NCBI GenBank assembly: GCA_964445525.1
Contig: CAYULA010000001.1
Location: 168,821-232,820 of the forward strand
Reading direction: 5' to 3'
Source of the DNA: Penumbrarchaeum sp964445525
GTDB lineage: Archaea > Thermoplasmatota > Penumbrarchaeia > Penumbrarchaeales > Penumbrarchaeaceae
Length of the DNA: 64,000 nucleotides
Positions 36,708 to 45,800 of this stretch are shown here, piece after piece. A program made the position numbers and the translations under genes. Each line of letters opens with the position of its first letter. Position 1 is the first letter of the stretch. The notes below the pieces were generated by a model. It saw only the letters and a program-made list of their open reading frames with translations, searched no databases and was not told the DNA's origin.

Positions 36708-39284
36708 ATGAACATGGAGACCTGGAGGAAGTCCCTCTCTTTTTCGATTATAATGGTAATATTGGCCGGGATCCTCTTGTTCATCCAGGATCCCGGAACA
36801 GGGCAGGATATTATGGACACTCCCTTAGGTAAGGGGGTTTTTCAAATTGAAGGGGATCAGGACCTGCTTGAGAAAGCATCGGAGTTCGGATGGAACGGAT
36901 CCGGAAACGAGTCGGATCCCATAGTAATTGAAGGATTGGATATAGATTATCCCAACGGATCAATGGGCCTCAACATCACCTCCACATCACTGCATGTCAG
37001 GATAATCAACTGCACTTTCACCGAGGTGGTAAGGTACAATGATGGTTATTCGACCACAATCGGAATATCCATAGATGATTCGGCCAACATCGATGTGGAA
37101 AGAAGCAGGATGCAAAACACATGGGGCATCCCCGTTTATCTGAATGAAGTCAAAAAGGTGGAAATTTCCAACTGCGAGCTTGTCGGAAGCGAAGAAACCT
37201 ATCTCCTGACATTATACGAATCGGAAGATATCCTTGTGGAAGATGTGGAGTTTTCATCCAACGGAAGGGCCTTTGGCACGGAGGTGGATTACGTCGAGAA
37301 TGTTACATTCCGGAACTGCGACTTCAACCTCCTGCAGTACGGAATGTTCATCTATTCAGGGAAGAAGGTATCCATTTTGAACAACAGCTTCGAACATGTC
37401 ACAACAATCGGGATAGGATCCGACCTTAGCGATGACCTGATAATTAGAGGAAACACGATCGATGCAAATGGCACCCACCCGGAAATCGGCCCTTACTCGG
37501 GGTGGGGCATCTATATCGGTTACTGTGAAGGAGGCACGATCGCAGAAAATGAAATCGAATCCTACAGGGGAATCACAACAGCCGTGGCCTCCGATTTGGC
37601 CATCGATGACAATGATCTCAAATGCCTTGACAGGAACCTGGAATTATACAGCTGCAAGGATCTGTCTATCTCCGAAAACAGAATGACTGGCAGGGGCCTC
37701 TATATTTTGGAGAGCAGGAATGAGATCGATTTTAAAAATAACACACTAAATGGGGGAGGTATTTTCTACCGATTCGGGGAGGACCTGAAAGGAATCGATA
37801 TACCACGAGAATCGAATCAGGTCATACTGGAACAGGTCAGGAACGCTTTGATAAGCGGTCTGGACATTAGCAATATCAATACTCCGATCATGATCTCGGA
37901 ATCCGAGGGGGTGGACATCATTGACTGCTCTCTTTCCTCATTTGACAATGGTATTATCATTTCCAGATCATCTCGTGTCAGGATTGGTGAGGTCAATATG
38001 GACCTGGGTGACCGCGGTTTGCAGTTGATGAGAACAAATGAGAGCGTCATCGAGGATTGTTATATAATTACTTCCAGGTTCCCGCTCACCTTGACCGAGT
38101 CTAACGAGGTCGAAATAATTGATAACAGGTTTGAATCAGTCGATGATGGTATTGTTATCGACTATTCCGATCAGTTAACTATCATCGATAACATTATTGA
38201 TGCAAGAGCCCCGATCAGAATCGTCGGAGATCCCCACATTGCCATAAACAACAATACTTTTCTGGGCGGAAGGATAAGCTTCGGTGATGGTTATCCCGGT
38301 GCAAATATGCTTGAGCCTTCCGGTAACATCCAGAACGGAAGACCCATCCACTACATCTTCCATGAGTTGGATGAAATACCCACGGACGGATCCTACACAT
38401 TTTTTTTCAACATTTCCGAGAAGGTTATTGCGAATCAAAATTTCACCGGAGAGGTCGAATTCATGGAATGCTCTTCCATTTCACTGATCAACATCTCTTT
38501 CAGGCAAACGGACAGAGGTTTAAAATTGACCGAATGCAACGGATTCGAGATCGTCTCGATGGAAGCCATGGGTCTACTTCAAAAGGATGGTATTTTTCTC
38601 GATAATTGCAATGACATTTACATGGAAGGATCCATCATCACCGATTGCGAAAGAGGAATTGTAATCAATCGAACCTCAAACGCCATCATCTCCAACTCGA
38701 ATATCTCGGGAAACAGGGGAGAGGGTATCAGAATTTCCAACGTATCCAAGAACTGCAGGATAGAGCATTGTGAAATCGGTTTCAACAAGGGAAACGGAAT
38801 AGATATATCCTCGAGCAACAGCATATCGATTATTGGCAACGAAATTGAGATGAACAAAGAATACGGAGTTAGCATAAGTTACTCGATAGGATGCAAGATC
38901 CACACCAATCATTTCGTAAGAAACAACGGAATAACGGGAGATTGGGAAAAAGGGAGATCACAGGCATATTCCATGCACCAGGATAATCAATTCTATATTC
39001 AGGACCCGGATATGAAACAGGGCAATTACTGGTCCGACTGGAACGCTCCCGAACTTGATGAGGATGGTGATTGGATCATCGATGTGCCCTACGAGATTGA
39101 AAGTGAAGAAGGCGCCAGTGACCGGTATCCTTCTCTTTACAGATTCGATTATGTTGAAGAAGAGGAGCCATACAGAATAAAGGGGGATGACTGGTTGATC
39201 ATAATCTTCGCCATAATTCCCCTGGTAATTGTAATTGTCATACTCGGTTTCGCCATAGTTATAACATATGGGAGAAGGAAGTAA
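36708..39284 (+). CDS. Beta-helix surface protein, NosD-like, membrane-anchored
   Basis: An 858-residue secreted protein. Signal or anchor helix about 13-30, then right-handed parallel beta-helix repeats along nearly all its length (for example NCTFTEVVRYNDG, NNSFEHVTTIG, GNEIEMNKEYGV), a WSDWNAPELDEDGDWIIDVPYEI segment typical of NosD-type ends (quoted part kept short: YWSDWNAPELDEDGDW), and one TM helix (about 829-853) with a short YGRRK tail. Such proteins bind or cleave polysaccharides or form surface structures; no catalytic residues can be assigned. It is divergent from the J-domain beta-helix gene and shares the fold, so the two may form one surface system. Confidence 0.85.
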   Translation: MNMETWRKSLSFSIIMVILAGILLFIQDPGTGQDIMDTPLGKGVFQIEGDQDLLEKASEFGWNGSGNESDPIVIEGLDIDYPNGSMGLNITSTSLHVRIINCTFTEVVRYNDGYSTTIGISIDDSANIDVERSRMQNTWGIPVYLNEVKKVEISNCELVGSEETYLLTLYESEDILVEDVEFSSNGRAFGTEVDYVENVTFRNCDFNLLQYGMFIYSGKKVSILNNSFEHVTTIGIGSDLSDDLIIRGNTIDANGTHPEIGPYSGWGIYIGYCEGGTIAENEIESYRGITTAVASDLAIDDNDLKCLDRNLELYSCKDLSISENRMTGRGLYILESRNEIDFKNNTLNGGGIFYRFGEDLKGIDIPRESNQVILEQVRNALISGLDISNINTPIMISESEGVDIIDCSLSSFDNGIIISRSSRVRIGEVNMDLGDRGLQLMRTNESVIEDCYIITSRFPLTLTESNEVEIIDNRFESVDDGIVIDYSDQLTIIDNIIDARAPIRIVGDPHIAINNNTFLGGRISFGDGYPGANMLEPSGNIQNGRPIHYIFHELDEIPTDGSYTFFFNISEKVIANQNFTGEVEFMECSSISLINISFRQTDRGLKLTECNGFEIVSMEAMGLLQKDGIFLDNCNDIYMEGSIITDCERGIVINRTSNAIISNSNISGNRGEGIRISNVSKNCRIEHCEIGFNKGNGIDISSSNSISIIGNEIEMNKEYGVSISYSIGCKIHTNHFVRNNGITGDWEKGRSQAYSMHQDNQFYIQDPDMKQGNYWSDWNAPELDEDGDWIIDVPYEIESEEGASDRYPSLYRFDYVEEEEPYRIKGDDWLIIIFAIIPLVIVIVILGFAIVITYGRRK

Positions 39285-39360
39285 CCGGTTGTATATGGGA
39301 TTATCAATCAACGGAACGATGGGTTCATTGTTATAACGTTTCAAAGCAGATCAGGATCGG

Positions 39361-39660
39361 ATGAAAGGAGATGAATGGTCATTTTTGATACAATTCGATG
39401 GATCGGACATGTTCAGGTTCAGGACCTCTCTGGATCAGATAATGTCCATGGGCGGAAAGATAAATATGGGATACGATGAAGGTTACTTCTCCGTTCCCAT
39501 ACCGATAATGAACGGGGAGGTAAAGGGATCATATTCCATAGAAAACGGATGGCTCAAAATATCAATAGATGAGGCCCCTCCCGGCATGAATCTGGAAGAT
39601 GTCAAGAAACTCTATCTGGAACATCTGGGATTGGAAGAGAGGGACCTTGATTTGAATTAG
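39361..39660 (+). CDS. Hypothetical small protein
   Basis: A 99-residue soluble protein I do not recognise. It begins MKGDEWSFLIQFDGSDMF, has a strand-rich centre (GYFSVPIPIMNGEVKG, WLKISIDEAP) and an acidic helical C-terminus (LEDVKKLYLEHLG). ATCAGGATCGG just before the ATG is a weak ribosome-binding sequence. It follows the beta-helix gene by 76 bases. Codon use resembles the neighbours. Confidence 0.6.
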   Translation: MKGDEWSFLIQFDGSDMFRFRTSLDQIMSMGGKINMGYDEGYFSVPIPIMNGEVKGSYSIENGWLKISIDEAPPGMNLEDVKKLYLEHLGLEERDLDLN

Positions 39661-39685
39661 ATTTTGTCCAATAATAAATGGTAAA

Positions 39686-39867
39686 AAGCGGACCCACGGG
39701 GATTCGATGCAGCTAACCCGCTTCGCGGCTCAGCGTACCTGTAAACACAGTATAAGTGCGGTGTTTCCAGGACCAAGGTTCGAATCCCAGATCCTGGTGG
39801 GTCCAATTCTATTTCAGACTTCAAATTGATTATTGTCAATAGAATAAGCGGACCCACGGGGATTCGA
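39686..39867. repeat. 22-bp direct repeat of the tRNA-Arg 3' end, 160 bp apart
   Basis: Bases 39686-39707 are identical to 39846-39867, the latter being the 3' end (T-loop to discriminator plus three flanking bases) of tRNA-Arg(UCG). Duplication of a tRNA 3' end is the usual footprint of integrase-mediated insertion (attL/attR). Only 138 bases lie between the copies, so any element is reduced to a scar. Confidence 0.7.
39690..39805. other. tRNA-like sequence or tRNA pseudogene
   Basis: The ends GGACCCAC (39690-39697) and GTGGGTCC (39797-39804) pair like an acceptor stem, and GGTTCGAATCC (39777-39787) looks like a T-arm on the plus strand. The distance from that T-loop to the 3' end is seven bases too long and the T-stem does not pair well. 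On the minus strand the T-loop to 3' end geometry is right, because it is copied from tRNA-Arg, but its 5' T-stem strand is missing. An internal hairpin CCTG-AAACAC/GTGTTT-CAGG (39739-39771) could be an intron or a long arm. I cannot fold it into a working tRNA. Confidence 0.35.
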
Positions 39868-39922
39868 ACCCCAGTCCCCGGCTCCGAAGGCCGGGAGGAT
39901 ATCCAGACTACCCTATGGGCCC
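39849..39922 (-). tRNA. tRNA-Arg (anticodon UCG)
   Basis: A full cloverleaf is seen on the minus strand: acceptor GGGCCCA with TGGGTCC, anticodon stem CCGGC/GCCGG around the loop CTTCGGA (anticodon TCG, reading CGA), and T-arm TGGGG-TTCGAAT-CCCCG. The discriminator is G; CCA is not encoded, as usual in archaea. The gene is 74 bases long without intron. A TATA-like TTCTATATGG lies about 50 bases upstream (39970-39979). Confidence 0.93.
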
Positions 39923-40007
39923 ATGGACTGTCGGATTTGCTAAGCAAATACGATAGTCCCATTGTCGAACCCATATAGAAGCCTTGATGTGCTACAAACG
40001 TTTTGAT

Positions 40008-40158
40008 GAAACTTTTTTTAAAAGTTTCCCGGGTAGAGATCCAGACTACCCTATGGGCCCTTATGGGTTACTGCTTGGAAAGCAATAACCCCTATTTTAA
40101 TTGCCTATCAGGGCATGATGTGTAACAAACCTTTTGTTGTAACTTTTTTAAAAGTTAC
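40008..40158. repeat. Two matched palindromes in the tRNA-Arg array
   Basis: 40008-40028 has arms GAAACTTTT and AAAAGTTTC; 40139-40158 has GTAACTTTT and AAAAGTTAC. Both arms changed together between copies, keeping a nine-pair stem. Each palindrome directly joins the end of a tRNA 5' half. Leader hairpins also keep structure but not sequence: ATTTGC/GCAAAT at 39935-39949 and TGCTT/AAGCA inside GGGTTA/TAACCC at 40065-40091. Confidence 0.6.
40028..40060 (-). pseudogene. Duplicated 5' half of tRNA-Arg (copy B)
   Basis: On the minus strand this copies tRNA-Arg from its first base through the D-arm (GGGCCCATAGGGTAGTCTGG, identical over 22 bases) to a CCCGG like the 5' anticodon stem, then leaves the tRNA sequence and enters a palindrome. 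It has its own upstream TATA-like AATTAAAATAGG (about 40093-40104), so a half-tRNA transcript is possible. Confidence 0.75.
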
Positions 40159-40192
40159 CCGGGCAGAGATCCCGACTACCCCATATGAGCCC
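40158..40192 (-). pseudogene. Duplicated 5' half of tRNA-Arg (copy C, more decayed)
   Basis: A second copy of the tRNA-Arg 5' half, changed at several sites (GGGCTCATATGGGGTAGTCG), again ending in CCCGGG and entering a palindrome. It lies 132 bases from copy B; copy B lies 138 bases from the intact tRNA. Copies B and C share GGATCTCT-CCCGGG, which the intact gene lacks, so C and B are closest relatives. Confidence 0.65.
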
Positions 40193-40401
40193 ATCTATGG
40201 TTGGATTTTCCAAAACAGGCACTCAATAAAACGCCATAATCAAAGCCTTATGTAACATTTTATCCTTCGAAACTATCAGGGGAACCTTATATACGATTCA
40301 TTTCCATCTTCAATCATCGGAGAGAAAAGGAAAAACCTTCAAGGGTAAAAATCCTATTTTCCCGACCGGCCCGCACACGCAGAAATGGGAGGTGTACATT
40401 G
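40193..40401 (+). promoter_or_regulatory. Promoter and leader of the GTP cyclohydrolase II fusion gene
   Basis: TTATATAC at 40287-40294 is a good TATA box, giving a start near 40318 and a leader of about 80 bases ending in GGGAGGTG (40387-40394), a strong ribosome-binding sequence seven bases before the ATG. TTCCCGACCGGC (40359-40370) recalls one strand of the FMN riboswitch, but the other conserved arms are absent. Confidence 0.55.
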
Positions 40402-41754
40402 ATGACACCGGTCGAAAGTGATCTGGAGACAATAATCAAGGAAGAGACAATAATAGGTCTCGAACAGGCGCACTACCATCACGATCATGTGGTGCACGAG
40501 GTCGCCACCAGGCTTCCTACAAAGGACGGGAAATTCAGAATACATCTGTTCAAGGACCAGGTCGGAAGGGAACATATTGCACTGATCAAAGGCAATGTAA
40601 CAAACAAAGAAAACGTATTGACAAGGGTCCACTCGGAATGCCTGACAGGAGACCTCTTCGGATCCTTGAGATGCGACTGCGGTCCTCAGCTTCATCACGC
40701 CATGAGAATGATAAATGAAGAGGAAGAAGGCATTCTAATATACCTCAGGCAAGAGGGCAGGGGCATTGGTCTATCCGAAAAGCTGAAAACATACAATCTT
40801 CAGGATGCCGGACTGGACACTGTCGATGCAAACATTTACCTCGGCCACAAGGCAGAGGAGAGGGATTATCTTGTGGCTGCAGAGGTCCTCAAGGACCTTG
40901 GAGTGGTATCCATAAGACTCGTGTCAAACAATCCAGACAAGGAAAAGAAACTGAGAGAACTGGGAATTGAGATCTCTTCGAGGATCACACTCGAACCCGA
41001 CGTGAACATAGAAAACTTGAGATACCTCAAGACCAAGATAGATAGAATGGGACATGAACTCGGTTCGACACAGCTTTTTCCATATCAGCCGGAGATGGAC
41101 GATGTAAGAAGATACATTGTAAAAAAGAGGGATGATAAGGTCGGGATTCCCTACATCAGTGTCTTCAACATATCAGGTCTGGACGGACAGCTTACCTACG
41201 AACCCACTCTTCCCGGAAAGGGCCCTGTATTGTACAAGGTTTTAAGAAAGAAGTTGATGAGGGAGCACGATGCATTACTTGTTACCCATAACGATCTGGA
41301 TCTTGCAATTGATGCACGGGAAACAGGAAAGAAGGTCCTCATATACGACCCTCAACTCGAGATTGGCATGGATCATCCCCTCATAGGAGAAGAAGGACAG
41401 GAGATCGGAATCCTTCACGGTCCGGTAGTTGAAAATGAAAAGATCAAAGAAATCGAGGAGAGGTCGATTCCGCACTTCACCATACTTGACAATGAGGGGG
41501 ACCTCGACATAGGGGCATTACTTGAAGCAGAGGAAAAGATGAGTATATCATCACTAATAGTGGACGGGAAAGACGGGATCTCAGACAAGCTCATGAACAG
41601 CGGCCTGGTTAACACCGTTTTGAACGCAATGGTCCCTGTAATTTCGGGTGGGAAAGGCACAAAATATTATTCTCACGGTTTCAAGCTCAAAGATGTGGAA
41701 AACGTGAGGATGGGTGAAGAGGTAATCTATTACGGCACCCCGAAATCCGATTGA
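40402..41754 (+). CDS. ribA: GTP cyclohydrolase II fused to a RibD-like reductase domain
   Basis: Residues 1-215 are GTP cyclohydrolase II, the first step of riboflavin synthesis of the bacterial type. The zinc site HSECLTGDLFGSLRCDCG has C80, C91 and C93, and the catalytic RQEGRGIGL follows (116-124). Residues about 225-450 look like the RibD C-terminal/Rib7 reductase fold: ISGLDGQL in place of the usual SLDGK, REHDALLVTHNDL, then SSLIVDGKDGISDKLMNSGL and PVISGGKGT near the end. The usual V-E-G-G of the NADPH site has become VDGKDG, so activity of that domain is uncertain. Archaea normally use GTP cyclohydrolase III and a separate reductase, so the fusion suggests transfer or a hybrid path. 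ATG at 40402 is favoured over TTG at 40399. Confidence 0.88.
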   Translation: MTPVESDLETIIKEETIIGLEQAHYHHDHVVHEVATRLPTKDGKFRIHLFKDQVGREHIALIKGNVTNKENVLTRVHSECLTGDLFGSLRCDCGPQLHHAMRMINEEEEGILIYLRQEGRGIGLSEKLKTYNLQDAGLDTVDANIYLGHKAEERDYLVAAEVLKDLGVVSIRLVSNNPDKEKKLRELGIEISSRITLEPDVNIENLRYLKTKIDRMGHELGSTQLFPYQPEMDDVRRYIVKKRDDKVGIPYISVFNISGLDGQLTYEPTLPGKGPVLYKVLRKKLMREHDALLVTHNDLDLAIDARETGKKVLIYDPQLEIGMDHPLIGEEGQEIGILHGPVVENEKIKEIEERSIPHFTILDNEGDLDIGALLEAEEKMSISSLIVDGKDGISDKLMNSGLVNTVLNAMVPVISGGKGTKYYSHGFKLKDVENVRMGEEVIYYGTPKSD

Positions 41755-41820
41755 CTCCAACATTCACATCACCCTCTATTGTGATCTGAATTAAATAAGA
41801 TCAAATCGGTTCGAATCTGC

Positions 41821-42789
41821 ATGGAAGAGCTCGATTTCCTCTTGAAGGAACCACAGTATGTCAGATACAACACGTTGAAACACCTCATGAACAGACACGA
41901 AGATGATGAGGAATTGATCCAGTCAAGGAAAGAGATGATCCGAAGTCCTGCCCTGAAGGACTTGATCGAACAATGTCGGGAATGGCCGGGTCCAGTTTTA
42001 AAGAGACACAACGATGCGAAGCTATTGATCCACAAACTCTGTTTTCTTACCGAGATCGGATTGAATAGAAACGATCCGGGAATGGATGAGATCACAAGGA
42101 AAGTGATGTCGGATCAGGACCCTGACGGTCCATTCAGGATCCTTACTCACCTTTACGAGAGATTCGGGGGCTCGGGAAAGGATGAGATGGCCTGGTTCCT
42201 CTGTGACGCACCTACTGTCATCTACTCGCTGGCTAGACTTGGATATTCCTCCGAAACCAGGGTTTTGAAGGCAAGGGACCACCTACTATCATTGATGGAC
42301 GAGAATGGATGGAGATGTCACGTATCGAAAGAGCTTGGAAGAATGAGAGGTCCGGGCGGAAAGGAACTGGAATGTCCCTATTCGACCTTGCTGATGCTGA
42401 AGTTGATATCGGCATATCCTGGGCTGATGGAAGGTTATGAGGCAGAGACCGGAATATCCGTACTTTTGGATCTTTGGACAGACAAAAAGAAGAGAAAACC
42501 ATTCCTGTTTGCCATGGGAACGGATTTCAAAAAACTCAAGCTCCCAATGATCTGGTACGACATATTACACGTAACTGAAGTACTGTCCAGATTCGGAAAG
42601 GCAAGAAAAGATGAGAGATTGAAAGAGATGTATGATCTGATCATACCAAAGGCCGATGAAAACGGCCTCTACACACCGGAAAGCGTCTGGATGGCCTGGA
42701 AAGGTTGGGACTTCTCACAGAAAAAGGAGCCTTCTCCCTGGCTTACTTTCAGAATCAAAAATATCCAACATAGAATGAATTCACATTGA
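41821..42789 (+). CDS. Uncharacterised helical protein
   Basis: A 322-residue soluble protein I do not recognise by name. It is nearly all helical, with repeated pairs of helices and turn motifs such as DENGWRCHV, DENGLYTPESVW, and ICDAP-like positions, a pattern recalling alpha/alpha-toroid proteins (prenyltransferase or terpene-cyclase-like folds). Tryptophans and cysteines (CPYSTLLML, WFLCDAPTVIYSLARLGY) line possible inner helices. No metal or nucleotide site is certain. It stands 66 bases after the cyclohydrolase fusion with its own TATA-like AATTAAATAAG (41789-41799). Confidence 0.65.
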   Translation: MEELDFLLKEPQYVRYNTLKHLMNRHEDDEELIQSRKEMIRSPALKDLIEQCREWPGPVLKRHNDAKLLIHKLCFLTEIGLNRNDPGMDEITRKVMSDQDPDGPFRILTHLYERFGGSGKDEMAWFLCDAPTVIYSLARLGYSSETRVLKARDHLLSLMDENGWRCHVSKELGRMRGPGGKELECPYSTLLMLKLISAYPGLMEGYEAETGISVLLDLWTDKKKRKPFLFAMGTDFKKLKLPMIWYDILHVTEVLSRFGKARKDERLKEMYDLIIPKADENGLYTPESVWMAWKGWDFSQKKEPSPWLTFRIKNIQHRMNSH

Positions 42790-42833
42790 AAAGATATTTA
42801 ATCTAAATATTTCATTTAACACCGGGGATAAGG

Positions 42834-45800
42834 TTGCACAAGAGGGTATTTTCGATTTTGATCGTCCTGGCAGTTCTGACTTCCGGACTTCCTGTGGTTA
42901 TTCTGCTTGGAGATACTGGCATAGTTGCACAAAATGGTTCGGATCCTGAACTCGAGGATCCGGAGGGCTTAGTCATATCGGCGCTGATGAGCGATCCGCT
43001 GCCTGGTGAACCGGAATTCGTTGAGATCTACAATCCCACATTCGATCCGATTCTTCTCGAGGGGGTGGAGATAAGATCGGATCATGTGCATGTTTTCGAA
43101 TTCCTGGAAACCGAAACACTGGGAGCTTTGCTCTCGGTGAGGGTCATTTTCGGCGAAGGAGAGGACGGATTCAATTCATCCAGGATGATGTATGACAGAT
43201 ATTCAAACATCGAAAGGGACCTAATAGCGGATGCTGAGGGCCTGGTGGAGATATTCAGCGGTGAAGGAGTGTTGATCGATGCCCTGGAGTATTCCAGGGA
43301 CGGTAATATTAACCTCGATTCCGAAGAGGGCCATTGGTACGGACCTCCCGCGGAAAACGGGCCAACCGGAACAGCATTGGGAAGGGTCTCCTTCCAGGTC
43401 CCCTCGACTGCAGACCAGTGGATGAAAGGATCGCCGCTGATCAACGAGATCCATTTCGGTGATTCGGGATTCATAGAGTTATTCAATCCGGGGGGACAGG
43501 TCGATCTCGATCTTCTGGGATTCTTCGGCCATGACGATTTCGATCTCTCCGGAAAGCTTGAGCAGGATACCTACCTCATTATTCCGATCACTTCCTCCCA
43601 CGACGAGGGAATGGGAGGATTCGGCTCGTCAATTTATTCCGGGGAGCCCATCGGGACAGAGATCCTTGACGATGGACAGATCGGATTGGAACTCAACGGG
43701 GTTCTGATCGATTATGTCAGGTTCGAAAAACAATCGGGAGACGGGATAGATTCCTCGACACTATTTCAGATGGCAAACTCTCAGGGGCATTGGACAGATA
43801 CCGGAAATGACCCGGATGTCCAGTTTTTAAGCGGGCAAACGATCGGAAGGGATCAGGTTTCCACCGACACCGATTCCTGGGAGGACTGGAGCTCAGGAGG
43901 CGGGAAATATTCCAACGGTCCTACACCTGGAAATCGCAATATTTTCTCACTTTGCTTTCTCTATATCGACACTGAAGGATCGTTCATTCTGACAAATTAC
44001 GGTGAAACGAATGTCAATCTATCGGGTATCAAACTTCTGAACTGGGACGGATCAAAATTCGATCTTCCCGACGTGGAGATCCCACCCATCGCGGAATTGA
44101 AAATAATCCCCAATTCAACCGGAACTGATGATCTGTACCTTTCGGACCTTAACGGAACCTACCATATCCCGGATTGGGAGGGAAGGGAAGGAGAATACGG
44201 ACTGACTCTGCTTGTTCTGGATTCAGGATCCGGGGAGATCTTCATAGATATGATTACCTGGTCCCAGGGCATTACCAGAAGCTGGCTCAGTGATGCAGTA
44301 GACTGGGTAGATGATAACATCGTCCAACCCGCAAGGAGAACGGTAAGCGAGGTTGCGAGGGTCTTTGTCGATGGTATCAGGAGAAGTGTGAACTGGGTAC
44401 GGGAGCAGTTCAACAGGCTGAAGGGAGTATTCGAGGACAAGATCAAGGAGCTCCTTGAAGACGGAGTCGATATCGGAGATTATCTGAATCTTTCCCTGAC
44501 AATAATGGAGGACGGATGGAGGTTCACGGTTACCGCATCCACACCTGAAGCGCAGCTCAGATTCCCTCCGTTTCCTTTGCTTTCCCTGCTGGTATCGGCA
44601 GAGGGAAGCGTTTACGTTCAAAAAGACTGCAACGGAATTACATTTGGCGGAGAGCTGGTTTTGAGAGTGCATATTGGTTTGAACGAGGACTGGGGAGTTG
44701 TTGAAATAAGGCTCACTGGAGGTGTTTCGTTGGTGATCAATTATCCCGACGAGGCTACAGTGGCGGATTCTCATTGTTCCTCGGTGAACGCTGCCGTTGG
44801 ATTCACACTCAACCTGGAGTTCTGGGCGTCAATAAACCAGCCCCAGCTTGATATTGGAGCTTCATTCGAAAAAACCTGGGAACTATGGAAGGACTCCATT
44901 CCGGTAGGTCCCAAAGGCTACGGATGCGACTGCGACAGGAGACCCAGGGCAAGAGCGGATCCCGAACCAGATGATCCTTTCAGGCCTCCAGGAGCGACAA
45001 CAGGCGGAGAGGATGAACAGGAGGAGACCTTCGAGAGAGAGTTCGGCGTATCGGTGGAGAACAGGTGCGACCATGAAAGGCAATTGAATATCACCACAAC
45101 AACCAGCGGTGATTCCTACGTGTTCCCCAAGACCACCATAGCCGATATGGCCTCCGGAGAGGATATAACCATTCCAACCGCACTTATCAGCGGACCAACT
45201 GCGGGTCCCGCTTCCAGGCCAGGAATAGGTCCGGGTGATACAGGAGGACCTGGCGGCCTTGTACCCGGAGGAGGAAAGAATCCTCCCGAGGAAAAGGATC
45301 CCAAGAATTATAACGGTGTCACCTCGGGAAAGGTCAAAAAGGTCTGTGAAGGGTCGGTGGCATCATTCGATGTCAACGTCACCAATTTCGGAGAGGTTCT
45401 AACCGAGTACGTGACAGTGACCATGACAGACACCACCAATTCTTCCTATACCAATTCCACAACATTCCCGGTTAGGTTCAAGGAGCCGATGGAATTGCTG
45501 TATGATGCTCCACCCGGATGGGAGGTGAGATTCTACCATCCGGGAATCGGATACGTCGATGACATAAAGGGCCTGGACGAGAATGAGACCAGGCAGCTAA
45601 GAGTTGTTGTCATGGTTCCTGAGGGAACTCCGGAAGGCCATTATGACGTTACCATCAGGGTCAGGCTGAGGTATCACAACGATGTAAGCGACCAGATGCA
45701 GCTGAAGCTCAGGGTCGTGGATGAATTGAACATAATCTGGCAGGACGGTTTCGAGGCGCCTCAAGGACCTTGGACCTTCGACGGCGACTTCCAGATGGGG

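Noticed and set aside
39690..39805. Selenocysteine tRNA or intron-containing tRNA on the plus strand
   Set aside because: Acceptor ends pair and a T-arm word exists, but the T-loop is seven bases too far from the 3' end and no anticodon arm fits.
40357..40372. FMN-riboswitch-like TTCCCGACCGGC before the GTP cyclohydrolase II gene
   Set aside because: One arm word matches, and the gene is in the right pathway, but the leader is only about 80 bases and lacks the other conserved arms of the element.
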